From: JBCBRD01 sp039819785
GTDB taxonomy: Bacteria; Pseudomonadota; Alphaproteobacteria; Rhizobiales; Hyphomicrobiaceae
DNA length: 53,035 nt
Direction of reading: 5' to 3'
Assembly (NCBI GenBank): GCA_039819785.1
Contig: JBCBRH010000033.1
Coordinates: forward strand, 1-53,035
Shown here: positions 9,537 through 18,568 of the stretch, in pieces
Position numbering within the stretch: the stretch's first letter is position 1
How the letters are laid out: each line of letters opens with the position of its first letter
Notes under the pieces: generated by a model
What the model was told of the DNA's origin: nothing
The model's input: the letters and a program-made list of their open reading frames with translations, nothing else
Databases searched by the model: none
Made by a program: the position numbers and the translations under genes

Positions 9537-9570
9537 AAAACCGGCTCGGTGCCCACCGAGCCGGTTTTTT
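9537..9570 (+). terminator. Rho-independent terminator
   Basis: A perfect 14-bp stem (9537-9550 with 9555-9568) closes a GCCC loop and is followed by a T run (TTTTTT within GGTTTTTTC). The stem is flanked by A on one side and T on the other, so it could work in both directions. It is the strongest simple hairpin in the window. Confidence 0.85.
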
Positions 9571-9695
9571 CTTGTGTTGCATCAAGCCTACGTCGTCAGC
9601 ACGTCTGCTGACCTTTCGTCACAGTGATCAGCCAACCCGGACGCCGGCAGATGACGTGTTGACGAACAACCCATCAAGCAGGCACCTGTGCTTGA

Positions 9696-11045
9696 ATGGA
9701 TGAAGCCGGTCAATCAACACCTGCGGGCGCGAGATCCGGCACGCAAAGTCCGGGCAAAAAAAATCGGGACATCAATCCGGCGATTCCAAAACCTCACCAC
9801 ATAGATGACCCGGGTCGCACGCGCTATGGCGTCGGCGTATCGGTCTATTTCGGCGCGTTGTTCCTAATCTACGGGGTCTTCCTGCCGTATTTTCCGGTCT
9901 GGCTGGATTGGCGCGGACTAACGGCCGAAGACATCGCCATCATCACAGCACTTCCCTTTTTCGTCCGTTTTCTGGCAAGTCCCGCGATTGCATTGGCCGC
10001 CGACCGCCACAGCACGCACCGGCTCACCACCGTCGTCCTCAGCTGGATGGCGCTGACCGCCGGACTTGCCCTCACCCAGCTGACAACCTTCTGGCCCATT
10101 GCGGTGGCTGCCCTCGTGCTGTCCTTGGCGAAAACATCGGTCATGCCGATGATTGAGACCCTTGCGGTGACAGGCGTTACCAAGTTGCGGCTGGACTATG
10201 GCTGGATGCGGCTTTGGGGATCGCTCACCTTCATTCTCGCAAGTTTCGTCGGCGGGCTTTTGATTGAGCGCCTTGGAAGTGGCGTCACGATTTGGCTGGT
10301 CGTTGTCGCCTGCATCGTCACGGTGCTGGCATCCCACCTTCTTGTGAAGCCGGACGCCACGCCGCTAAGCGCGCGTTTACCTGCCGCCGCACCACAACCT
10401 GAAGCGGCTAAGCCCACCAACGCGGCGGCCACCACAACACTGGGCACGATTTCGTCAGCGTTGGGCCTGCTGACCATGACGCCATTCCTGTTGCTGCTCG
10501 TCGCCACCGGCGCAGTGCAGGCGACACACGCAACCTATTACACGTTCGGCACATTGCACTGGCTCAGTCAGGGCATCAGCCCGTTGCAGGCCGGGATACT
10601 CTGGGCCATCGGCGTCATCGCTGAAATCATCGTCTTTGCGAAAGCTGGTCCCATCATCGCGCGCATCGGCGCTGAAAGACTTCTGCTCGCCGGCTGCCTC
10701 GCAGCCGTTGTCCGCTGGGCGCTCACCGCAACCGATCCAGGGTTTTGGGCGCTTCTACCGATCCAGATGCTGCACGGTCTCACCTTCGGCGCATCCCACG
10801 TCGCAGCGATCTATCTGGTCGGCCGCATGGTACCACCGAACCTGCAGGGCACCGGACAGGCTTTACATGCGAGCATCGGCATGGGGCTTGCGATGGGCGG
10901 AGCAATGCTCGTCTCAGGATTGCTGTACACGCAATTCGCAGGTCTGACCTATCTGGCCATGGCAGCCCTTGGGGTCGTAGCAAGCGTTGCAGCGGTCATA
11001 CTGCTTTACCTGATCGCTAAAGATCATTCCCAGGCATCACCATAA
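9696..11045 (+). CDS. MFS transporter, HcaT (3-phenylpropionate)-like
   Basis: This is a 449-residue major facilitator with about 12 membrane segments, of the MFS_1-like / PPP group that includes HcaT of E. coli. After a 45-residue hydrophilic leader, the first helix reads YFGALFLIYGVFLPYFP, followed by a WLDWRGLTAEDI loop typical of the group. A hydrophilic Ala/Pro-rich loop at about 222-250 separates the two six-helix halves. The natural substrate is unknown; 3-phenylpropionate is only the name-giving example. It is convergent with the dipeptide epimerase gene, with 7 bases between the stops. The shared locus raises a peptide or amino-acid-derivative substrate as a weak guess. Confidence 0.8.
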   Translation: MDEAGQSTPAGARSGTQSPGKKNRDINPAIPKPHHIDDPGRTRYGVGVSVYFGALFLIYGVFLPYFPVWLDWRGLTAEDIAIITALPFFVRFLASPAIALAADRHSTHRLTTVVLSWMALTAGLALTQLTTFWPIAVAALVLSLAKTSVMPMIETLAVTGVTKLRLDYGWMRLWGSLTFILASFVGGLLIERLGSGVTIWLVVVACIVTVLASHLLVKPDATPLSARLPAAAPQPEAAKPTNAAATTTLGTISSALGLLTMTPFLLLLVATGAVQATHATYYTFGTLHWLSQGISPLQAGILWAIGVIAEIIVFAKAGPIIARIGAERLLLAGCLAAVVRWALTATDPGFWALLPIQMLHGLTFGASHVAAIYLVGRMVPPNLQGTGQALHASIGMGLAMGGAMLVSGLLYTQFAGLTYLAMAALGVVASVAAVILLYLIAKDHSQASP

Positions 11046-11052
11046 TGCGCAG

Positions 11053-12132
11053 CTAGCCCCACAGCGCCGCAACAGGTGGTGGCACGATGCCGTCCTCGGT
11101 AACCGCGAGTGCGTGCGACCGGTCTTCGGCCAGCAGCAGCGGACTGTCCAGATCAACCCAATCCGCGGTCTGAGCCAGGATCATGGCAGGCGCAATCCCG
11201 AGCGACGAACAGACCATTGACCCCACCATAATCTTGAGCCCCAAACTGTGCGCCACATGACAGGTCTCTAGCGCTTCCGTCAGCCCGCCGGCTTTGTCGA
11301 GTTTGATATTGATCGCACGATATCGGTCTGTGAGGTCCGCCAGCCCGTCGCGCGCATGCACACTCTCATCACCGCAAATGACGACGCTCGGGCAGGCTTC
11401 GGCCATGCCGCACAAAGCACCGTCGTGATTCGCCGGGAGCGGCTGTTCGATGAGTTCGAAGCGGCTGGTAGCCGCCGCCGCCAAAAGGTCATTGAGTGAC
11501 GCTTCCGACCACGCTTCATTGGCATCAGCCACCAGCCGCGCATCTGGCCGTGCCGCCCGCACTTGAGACATGCGGTCAGCATCAAGCGCGCCACCACCCA
11601 GCTTCAATTTCAAACACGAAAGGCGCGGGACGCTCAGCGCATGTCGTGCCATGGCATCGGGCGCATCAAGGCTGAGCGTGTAAAATGTCTCGACCGCATC
11701 AAGGTGCGTGAGGCCTGCCAGCTGATGGGCCCGTTGCCCAGCACGTTTGGCCTCAAGGTCCCAGAACGCACAATCCAGCGCGTTACGAACAGCACCCGCA
11801 GGCAACAGGCATTGAAGACCCTGCCGGTCGGTGAGTTGAGGAGCAATCTCTCGGACACTCCTCACCGCGCCATCAAGTGTCTCGCCGTATCGCGCGTAAG
11901 GCACAGCCTCACCTCGCCCGGTGAAGCCGTCACACCCCAGGGTCACCGTCAGCGTTTTTGCAGTGGATTTAGCGCCGCGGGAAATGACGAACGCGCGTGC
12001 CAGAGCAAAGCTGTCAGTCCGGACATCAAGCAATTGGACGTGGCCAGACACGGGATCATGCCGCCTGGAGCTGGAAGACGTTATGCTGGCCGGGGTGTTG
12101 ATCAAGTTGCCGGTAAAGATGTTGCCCGACAT
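11053..12132 (-). CDS. Enolase-superfamily dipeptide epimerase / N-acetyl-D-Glu racemase (DgcA-like)
   Basis: The 359-residue protein belongs to the muconate-lactonizing subgroup of the enolase superfamily. It carries the KxK acid/base pair (Lys175, Lys177 in LKLKLGG), the metal ligands Asp203 (VADANEAW), Glu229 (IEQPLP) and Asp255 (GDES), and the opposite-face Lys277 (NIKLDKAGG). The C-terminal DLDSPLLLA is typical of L-Ala-D/L-Glu epimerases, which recycle murein peptides, and of the rhizobial DgcA branch that racemises N-acetylglutamate. No dgcN (DUF1611) partner is adjacent, so I cannot choose between them. The first 32 residues are atypical, so the true start may lie slightly downstream. 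Confidence 0.85.
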   Translation of the reverse strand: MSGNIFTGNLINTPASITSSSSRRHDPVSGHVQLLDVRTDSFALARAFVISRGAKSTAKTLTVTLGCDGFTGRGEAVPYARYGETLDGAVRSVREIAPQLTDRQGLQCLLPAGAVRNALDCAFWDLEAKRAGQRAHQLAGLTHLDAVETFYTLSLDAPDAMARHALSVPRLSCLKLKLGGGALDADRMSQVRAARPDARLVADANEAWSEASLNDLLAAAATSRFELIEQPLPANHDGALCGMAEACPSVVICGDESVHARDGLADLTDRYRAINIKLDKAGGLTEALETCHVAHSLGLKIMVGSMVCSSLGIAPAMILAQTADWVDLDSPLLLAEDRSHALAVTEDGIVPPPVAALWG

Positions 12133-12210
12133 CCCGTTGCCCGACCTCCAGTCGCGCTGAATCTAGCTGACGCGCGCGCAAGCGGTCACCGCAACTGCCC
12201 AACCTCGTCA

Positions 12211-15200
12211 TCAGTTTAGCCGCCCGCTGGCATGCGCGAGGATCAGGTAAACGCGCCCGCTCTCGGACACCAGCTGCTGGCTGACCGCCGCGCCGCTGGG
12301 GTCATTTTGTTCAGAAACACGTAATGAACTTTCGAAGTTCGACAGATAAGTCGTGATGCTCTGTTGCAGGTTCGCATCCCGGGCGTGTCGCTGCGAAATG
12401 TCGACAAAGACTTTCTGACCTTCAGGCGAGTAAACGTTTGCCGACATGAAACCGCGCTGCCCGCTGCGCAACCGGTTCCACACGTCCATCGCCCGTTCCG
12501 GCGATAGCCCCTGCGCGAGCTGCCGCAAGTCGACGCCGAATGGGTTATCCGACGGAGACGGGCCGCCACCGCCATCCTCACCATCATTCGATCCATCAGA
12601 CGCACGCTTCAAAAGGTCACCAACGGACCAACCCTCTGGCCGGGCGGTTCGCGCCTGCGCAGCGGGCGTGGATGAGGGCTGCTTGGAAGGAGCATTGTGC
12701 TGGGCACCACCATGCCCGCCAGCCTGGGCCTCACTTTGCCGGGCCTGCTCAACCGCGCGCGACATCTGCGACCTGGGCGCATCGGCGCGCTCAGAGATCT
12801 CCTTGGCGAGGTTCTTCGACAAGGTGCTGAGTGAGCGCTCGTTGACCGGGTTCTGAGAGGGTGTGGGCCCGGTGACGAGACCCGCTGGTTTGGATGGTGA
12901 GACCGGCCCCTGGCCGGACTGGCCCAACGACCCGCTTCCACCGCTTGGTCCGCTAAGCGGACCCTGCACGTCCCGAAGGCTCGCCTCTCGATTGGTGTAA
13001 CGCGACAAATCTTCCAGTGCCCGCAATTGATCCTGTAAGGCACGCCGCATCGCCTCGGTGCTTTTTTCGGTCGCCTTTGGAAGCGCATCCATCTGTGCGC
13101 GCAGCCGTTCCTGCTCCTGGGAGACGCTCTGAGAGGCCGCCTCAGCTTGGCGGCGTACATCCGCGCTCGTCGCATCGATATGAGTCGTCAGCGACCCCAG
13201 CCGCGTCGACACCTCATTGCTGACCTGACTGAACTGCTCGCGCACCTGGTCCAACGCCTGACGACCCTCATCGAGTGCCTGCCGGCTATGGCTGTCAGTC
13301 TCGGTGCGGAACCGTTCCAGATCCTCAAGCACAATACGCTGCTGGCTTTCCGTTCCGCTCTTTAGCTCATCGGCCACCGCGCGCGCGCGCATCTCAGCTT
13401 CGCTAAGCGTGCCTTCGATGGTGCTGGAATAGCCTTCCAGGAACTTTCCGAACTCTTCGGCCTTGCCAGACATCCGGTCCAGCGTCTGCGCCAATTCGGC
13501 ATGTCGGTTCTGCAACGTCTGATCGATTTTGAAGTTGGCGGACTCGAGCGCGCTGGCCGCCTTCATGATGGTCTGGCCTTGGGCATCAAACCGGTTGGTG
13601 ACCGAGTTGATCTGCGTGAGCAGGTTCTCAGAGACGTTCTTCAACAGGTCCGATTGGCCTGCGATGCCTTCGATAGCCTTGATGGAATGGCGTGTAATGT
13701 TTTCGCTCGATCGGCGGACGGCGTTGATGCCCATCGCCATCGACTCGTCCAGGTCAGCAGCCTGAAGCGTGATGGTTTCCTTGAACTCACGAGCATGGCT
13801 CTCCAGAGCATTCGAGAGCGCCTGCGCGCGCTCGCCAATCGCACCATCAATGGCCGACGTCGAGCGGTGGACCGATTCATCAAACAGTCTCAGGCGATCG
13901 CTGAACGCATCGTCCAGCGCCTGTGTGCGCTCAACCAGCTTGGTGTTCAGTGAGTCCGCTCGCTGCGCGATCGTGGTATCCAAAGCCTGCGCATATGCCT
14001 CGAAAACGGTTTGGAGCGACTCGGTCCGGTCAGCAATCGAACTGTCGAGTGTCTTCATGTTGGCATCGAACGCCAACTGCATTTCTTCGCTGCGCGTACC
14101 AAGCGCCGTGGCGAGCGCCATGGTGTAGTCTTCGAGCACGGCCTGCATGCGCGCATTCTGCGCTTCCAGCGTCTCGCCCAACTTTTCATGCTCACCGACA
14201 AGTTTCTCGTCGATCACCTTGCTGTGGTCCGTGAGCAGTGTTTGGATGTCTTCGGTGCGGCTTTCCAGCGACGTATCAAGCGCACCGGTGTAGTCGGTCA
14301 GAACTGTCTGCAGATGCTCCGTGCGTCCTGACAAGGACGTTTCCAGCATTTCCAGGTTGTCCCCGGCACCTTCGATGATCTGCGCCAGCTTTTGCTGTTG
14401 ACCGCCGAGCTGTTCCAGCAATTCCGGCACCCGCGTGCCCACATGGTCCAGGGTTTTGACGATCCGCTCACTGGTGTCCATGAGCTCGAAGCGCTCACCG
14501 GAAAGCTCCTCGATCAGTCCGCGGATTTTGCGTTCATTGTGCTCATAGCTACGTTCCAATGCGGTGACTTCGTTATGAACGAGGGCCTCAAGTTCACCAG
14601 CACGGCCGAGCGCGCGGCTCACAGCGTCGTTCATGAACGAGACTTGCCGCCGCACCGCCTGACCCAGGGACACAACGGAGTCTTCCGCCATTCTGTCGGG
14701 TTCAGCCAGCCGGATTGCCACCTCGGTCATCGTTGATGAACGCAGTCGCAATTCCTCTGATCGCCATGCCAGGACCGCCAAAAACCAGATCACGGCAATG
14801 GGAACAGCAACGGCTGCGAAGATGAAAAACATGTCAGGCTTCAGCAGAATGGCCGACAACGTGGCCCCCTGCTCCAAAGCCCCGTAGATGCTTAGCCCAG
14901 CAAACCCGCCTCCGAGCACGGCCCAGGCAATCGATGCGATTGCCGCATACTTGAACGGCGCACCGGATGGTTTTTGTTCAAGCGCGTAGATCAAACCGCC
15001 AATGGAAGGGGCATCATCATTCGCTGCGACGTTGCGGCGAACTGGCCCGGACGGTCGGCGCTTCGCTGATCGACGCTGCCCCGCATCCAACGCCAGCCCG
15101 TCGTCGCCATGAACATCGCCATGAACATCGCGATCGAAGCCGATGTCGGCGTCCACGGCAGCACCGCTCTTTGCGGTTGAAGCTTTCGGCCCATCGCTCT

Positions 15201-15639
15201 GAGACGTGAGCGTCGCAAAAGCTCCATTTTTGGCGGGCGGACCCGAACGTCCGGAAGCCGGTACGGGCGGCGGCGATGGGGGAGTTTTGCCCGCTGGTGA
15301 CGCCTCATCGGAGCGAACTTCGCCGCCCAAGGTCAAAACGTCGGCTTGGCCGGCTCCATTCGCGGTGCGCGTTCCCGACGCAATCAACGCATCGAGAGCC
15401 GTGACACTTGCCGTTGTTTTTCCAGCCGTCGCACCCGTCTTTCCAGAGCTTTCAGAAGCTGCGCTAGTGCTAGGAACGGGAGGTGGCGCAACTGTGCTCA
15501 AGCTGGTTGGAGCTTTCGAGTCGGTCCCGTTTTCGCCCAAAGAAACGCGTGCCAGCTTCTCACTCAGCGACCCGATAGCCGCGCTGGCGACACCTTTTGA
15601 GTGCACCGCGTCAGCATGTTTGCTTTTGTTTTGACCCAT
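12211..15639 (-). CDS. GPR/RgsE-like polar growth protein, large coiled-coil membrane protein
   Basis: ATG 15639 gives 1142 residues; a TTG at 15711 would add 24. Residues 1-225 are Ala/Pro/Ser-rich and probably disordered. Two membrane helices follow (about 230-253 and 270-292). A very long coiled-coil region runs to about 950, with apolipoprotein-like repeats (RTExLQ and YxxALD recurring, about 430-640). After a Gly/Ser/Pro linker comes a compact 112-residue C-terminal domain with RSGQRGFMSANVY, YLSNFE and LILAHASGRLN. This layout and C-terminus match the Hyphomicrobiales growth-pole-ring proteins (GPR of Agrobacterium, RgsE of Sinorhizobium), though shorter than the roughly 2100-residue GPR. 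The inferred role is a cell-envelope scaffold for unipolar growth. Confidence 0.72.
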   Translation of the reverse strand: MGQNKSKHADAVHSKGVASAAIGSLSEKLARVSLGENGTDSKAPTSLSTVAPPPVPSTSAASESSGKTGATAGKTTASVTALDALIASGTRTANGAGQADVLTLGGEVRSDEASPAGKTPPSPPPVPASGRSGPPAKNGAFATLTSQSDGPKASTAKSGAAVDADIGFDRDVHGDVHGDDGLALDAGQRRSAKRRPSGPVRRNVAANDDAPSIGGLIYALEQKPSGAPFKYAAIASIAWAVLGGGFAGLSIYGALEQGATLSAILLKPDMFFIFAAVAVPIAVIWFLAVLAWRSEELRLRSSTMTEVAIRLAEPDRMAEDSVVSLGQAVRRQVSFMNDAVSRALGRAGELEALVHNEVTALERSYEHNERKIRGLIEELSGERFELMDTSERIVKTLDHVGTRVPELLEQLGGQQQKLAQIIEGAGDNLEMLETSLSGRTEHLQTVLTDYTGALDTSLESRTEDIQTLLTDHSKVIDEKLVGEHEKLGETLEAQNARMQAVLEDYTMALATALGTRSEEMQLAFDANMKTLDSSIADRTESLQTVFEAYAQALDTTIAQRADSLNTKLVERTQALDDAFSDRLRLFDESVHRSTSAIDGAIGERAQALSNALESHAREFKETITLQAADLDESMAMGINAVRRSSENITRHSIKAIEGIAGQSDLLKNVSENLLTQINSVTNRFDAQGQTIMKAASALESANFKIDQTLQNRHAELAQTLDRMSGKAEEFGKFLEGYSSTIEGTLSEAEMRARAVADELKSGTESQQRIVLEDLERFRTETDSHSRQALDEGRQALDQVREQFSQVSNEVSTRLGSLTTHIDATSADVRRQAEAASQSVSQEQERLRAQMDALPKATEKSTEAMRRALQDQLRALEDLSRYTNREASLRDVQGPLSGPSGGSGSLGQSGQGPVSPSKPAGLVTGPTPSQNPVNERSLSTLSKNLAKEISERADAPRSQMSRAVEQARQSEAQAGGHGGAQHNAPSKQPSSTPAAQARTARPEGWSVGDLLKRASDGSNDGEDGGGGPSPSDNPFGVDLRQLAQGLSPERAMDVWNRLRSGQRGFMSANVYSPEGQKVFVDISQRHARDANLQQSITTYLSNFESSLRVSEQNDPSGAAVSQQLVSESGRVYLILAHASGRLN

Positions 15640-16120
15640 ATGCCCGCCCAAATCAGAGCGATTGCTCTTTTCCCGTAGATCGAAAGATAGCCGATCTCCC
15701 CGCAGGCTCAATCTTTTAGCTTACGTTATGGACCGTCTTTTTCGATGACGCTCTCCCGTCTACGCGCGCCAAAACCCCGTTCAAGCCCTAGGTCGCGTTT
15801 AGGGCAGAACCAAGGTTACTCAAAGGTTATGGCCAAGCAATCGTTACGTAAATGTTTCCACCAAGGGTAAGGATTGGACCACAACTCTTCACGCGGTATT
15901 CGAACTCTGTCGTCACAATGAGAATAATCACAGGTGATGCTCGGCTGATGCAACCAACGTGCAGTGATCGAAGTTGAATTCGAAAACATCATTCAGGTGC
16001 ATCAGGCGCAAAAAGCCGTCACCGGTTGATGTTGGATTTGAGCGAGACGCAAAAATGACCGCAACCACACCAGATGCCAGATGTGGCCCGCGTGATGAGA
16101 CGAGATAGGTTATTGGAATC
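15640..16120. promoter_or_regulatory. Divergent intergenic region between GPR-like and Hpt genes
   Basis: About 480 bases separate the two divergent genes, or 409 if the GPR-like protein starts at TTG 15711. I see no gene. It must hold promoters for both sides, but I cannot point to a clear -35/-10 pair. Confidence 0.4.
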
Positions 16121-16645
16121 ATGTTGTTTTCAGAAACGCCGTGCACGGAACTGGAAAACTACGGAGATGCGCGTCGCTCCAAGGAGTCCAAGCGTATCCG
16201 CCGGTCAGCCCAGAGCAGAATGATGCCGAAATCCCGCGTCACCCAGGTCCCAGCCCCTTCTGCTGCCCTCGGCTCAGAGATGATGATGGGCACGAAATCG
16301 GGGGACGCCGCAATCGATCGGGCTCACCTGGCACGCTATACCATGGGTGATCTCGCGCTGGAAAACGAAATCCTGGGGCTTTTCGCGACCCAATTGCCAT
16401 GCATGCTGAGAGATATCCTGGGCGCAAATAATAAAGACGACCTGATGCGGGCCGCCCACACTTTGAAAGGCTCAGCGCGCGCAATCGGTGCGTGGGCACT
16501 GGCTGAGGCCGCCCAGAAGGTCGAGGAAATCGCCACCGCGGACACTGATGTTCCAATGAGCAAGCAGTTCCAAAAGGTGCTCCAACGCCTGAACGAGGCC
16601 GGCAAAAGCACGCAGGACGCGATCTCAGCGTGTGTCGCCAGCTAA
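16121..16645 (+). CDS. Orphan Hpt (histidine phosphotransfer) domain protein
   Basis: The C-terminal 100 residues form an Hpt four-helix domain with the phospho-accepting His113 in AAHTLKGSARAIGA, followed by ALAEAAQKVEEIA. Such proteins relay phosphate between receiver domains. No kinase or receiver is fused or adjacent. The partner could be any hybrid kinase, including CckA some 20 kb away, though CckA normally uses ChpT, which is a different fold. The N-terminal 60 residues are basic and disordered. The start is uncertain: 16121 has a GGA upstream, but ATGs at 16220 and 16274 would also give an intact domain. It is divergent from the GPR-like gene. Confidence 0.75.
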   Translation: MLFSETPCTELENYGDARRSKESKRIRRSAQSRMMPKSRVTQVPAPSAALGSEMMMGTKSGDAAIDRAHLARYTMGDLALENEILGLFATQLPCMLRDILGANNKDDLMRAAHTLKGSARAIGAWALAEAAQKVEEIATADTDVPMSKQFQKVLQRLNEAGKSTQDAISACVAS

Positions 16646-16963
16646 AAGCTGATCGGCAGATACCGCGAATCGACGCCACCATGTCGCCCTATAATTGACC
16701 CGTTGCACTTACGCTGATCCCACTAAGCCCGCCACATGGCTTGCAACTTGGCGCGCGGGCCAGTATTTCACCCACACCAGCATCAACGACCCCAAAAAGC
16801 CTCTCCAACAAGGCGTTTTTTGTCACTCCGCTCACTCCGGGCGCGTCGATTCGTGGGGTTGCTGACCATGGTCAGAGCATAGACTTACACACCCGCCGAG
16901 TTTTCGACGCGGCGGGCTACGGCAGTGGTCCCCAACTGATTGAAGAAGGACGTAACGACGCCA
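16646..16963. other. Gap between Hpt and ferredoxin genes
   Basis: No gene is supportable in these 318 bases. The open frame from 16741 overlaps the ferredoxin gene in another frame and has no family signature. The promoter of the ferredoxin gene is expected here. Confidence 0.35.
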
Positions 16964-17284
16964 ATGGCAAAGATCACATTCATCCAACCCACCGGCGAAA
17001 GCGAAGTGGTCGAGGCCAAGAGCGGAAATACGGTGATGGAAGCTGCAAAACTCAGCAACATTTCCGGGATTGAAGCCGAATGCGGCGGCGCGTGTGCCTG
17101 CGCAACCTGCCACGTCTACGTCGATGAAGCTTGGCGCGAAAAGGTTGGCGGCCCCGCTGAGATGGAAGAAGACATGTTGGATTTTGCCTTCGATGTGCGT
17201 GAGGAAAGCCGTCTGAGCTGCCAGATCAAGGTCACCGACGAGTTGGACGGGTTGGTACTAAGGATCCCAGCCAAGCAATTCTGA
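16964..17284 (+). CDS. Adrenodoxin-type [2Fe-2S] ferredoxin
   Basis: This is a 106-residue soluble electron carrier. The cluster ligands are in the adrenodoxin spacing C-x5-C-x2-C (CGGACACATC), with the fourth Cys in RLSCQIKV about 36 residues later. GNTVMEAA and VDEAWREKVGG are family hallmarks, as is MLDFAFDV. ATG 16964 follows AGGACG and gives the usual N-terminus MAKITFIQP; the Met 8 codons upstream lacks that fit. It lies 145 bases upstream of, and co-directional with, a ferredoxin-NADP reductase, its likely redox partner. In alphaproteobacteria such ferredoxins serve cytochromes P450 or Fe-S assembly; the end acceptor is not visible here. Confidence 0.93.
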   Translation: MAKITFIQPTGESEVVEAKSGNTVMEAAKLSNISGIEAECGGACACATCHVYVDEAWREKVGGPAEMEEDMLDFAFDVREESRLSCQIKVTDELDGLVLRIPAKQF

Positions 17285-17428
17285 CGGGTTTGACCGCCAT
17301 TGGCTTTTCCTGCTGCAAAGCCCATCTAAATTGGATACGCTATAATTGGTGGTTGCAGCACACGCATAGCAGGGCGCATTAACGCTCTTAATGCGCCCAG
17401 CCACTCACAAAAAAAAGGGGACGCTGAG

Positions 17429-18499
17429 TTGTCGCCACTAGATATTGCGCCAAACGCAAATGAAAACGCAGAACCTGCAGCCGCCATCGAAACCGACTGC
17501 GTCATCATCGGAGCCGGCCCGGTCGGCCTGTTCGCAGTTTTTGAATTGGGCCTTTTGGATATCAAATGCCACCTCGTCGACATTCTCGACAAGGTCGGTG
17601 GCCAGTGCGCGGAGCTGTATCCCGAAAAACCAATCTATGACATCCCAGCCCTTCCAGTCGTCACCGGCCAGGATCTGACCGACCGCTTGATGGAACAAAT
17701 CAAACCGTTTGATCCCGAGTTCCACTTAGGCGAGCGGATTGACGAACTCAGACGTCTGGATGACGGGCGATTTGAACTCAAGACCGACGTGGGGACGACA
17801 TTTCTCACCAAAGTGGTCGTGATTGCAGCTGGCGGAGGCTCCTTCACACCGAAGCGTCCGCCTCTCGCGGGGATCGAGGACTTTGAAGGAACATCGGTAT
17901 TCTACTCCGTCAGGCGGATGGAAGATTTCCGCGACCGCGACATCCTGATCATCGGCGGTGGTGACAGCGCGCTGGATTGGACCCTCAACCTTCAACCCAT
18001 CGCGAAAAGCCTTACACTTCTGCACCGGCGCGACGACTTCCGCGGTGCGCCGCATTCGGTCGAACAGATGCGCAAGCTGGTCGCCGATGGCACCATGGAC
18101 CTCAAGATCGGGCAGGTGACCGCACTCAAGGGCAACGACGGCGCCCTGAACACGGTGACCATTAAAACAAAAACTGGCGAAGAAGACCTTGCCGTGAATA
18201 CGGTGCTGCCGTTTTTTGGCCTGACCATGAAGCTGGGCCCGATTGCGAATTGGGGTCTCAACCTCGATGAAAATCTCGTGCCGGTCGACACCGAAAAATT
18301 CGAGACCAGCGAAGCCGGGATCTATGCCATCGGCGATATCAACGCCTACCCCGGCAAGCTGAAGCTGATCCTCTCGGGCTTCCATGAGGCAGCCCTGATG
18401 GCGCAGGCGGCAAACCGTCTGATTAATCCCGATAAGAAGGTGCTGTTCCAGTACACGACGTCGTCATCGAGCCTGCAAAAGAAGTTGGGCGTTCGCTAA
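17429..18499 (+). CDS. Ferredoxin--NADP+ reductase, thioredoxin-reductase-like type
   Basis: A 356-residue flavoprotein that exchanges electrons between NADP(H) and ferredoxin. The FAD Rossmann motif is IIGAGPVGLF near residue 26 and the NADP motif is IIGGGDSALDW near 172. It lacks the CxxC of thioredoxin reductase, as expected for this FNR group (Bacillus YumC, Rhodopseudomonas and Chlorobium FNR). The C-terminal TTSSSSLQKKLG tail is the extension that stacks on FAD in this group. Translation starts at TTG 17429 after AAGGGGA; the nearby ATG at 17460 is out of frame. It follows the ferredoxin gene on the same strand and probably works with it. Confidence 0.92.
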   Translation: MSPLDIAPNANENAEPAAAIETDCVIIGAGPVGLFAVFELGLLDIKCHLVDILDKVGGQCAELYPEKPIYDIPALPVVTGQDLTDRLMEQIKPFDPEFHLGERIDELRRLDDGRFELKTDVGTTFLTKVVVIAAGGGSFTPKRPPLAGIEDFEGTSVFYSVRRMEDFRDRDILIIGGGDSALDWTLNLQPIAKSLTLLHRRDDFRGAPHSVEQMRKLVADGTMDLKIGQVTALKGNDGALNTVTIKTKTGEEDLAVNTVLPFFGLTMKLGPIANWGLNLDENLVPVDTEKFETSEAGIYAIGDINAYPGKLKLILSGFHEAALMAQAANRLINPDKKVLFQYTTSSSSLQKKLGVR

Positions 18500-18568
18500 C
18501 ACTCGCGTTCGCAAACTGACGGTTCTGCAGCCTTGAGGGTTTAGGCGTCTGACACCCCCATATCGCGT

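Noticed and set aside
9367..9627. 86-codon plus-strand open frame
   Set aside because: It reads through the 14-bp terminator hairpin at 9537-9570 and has no family signature.
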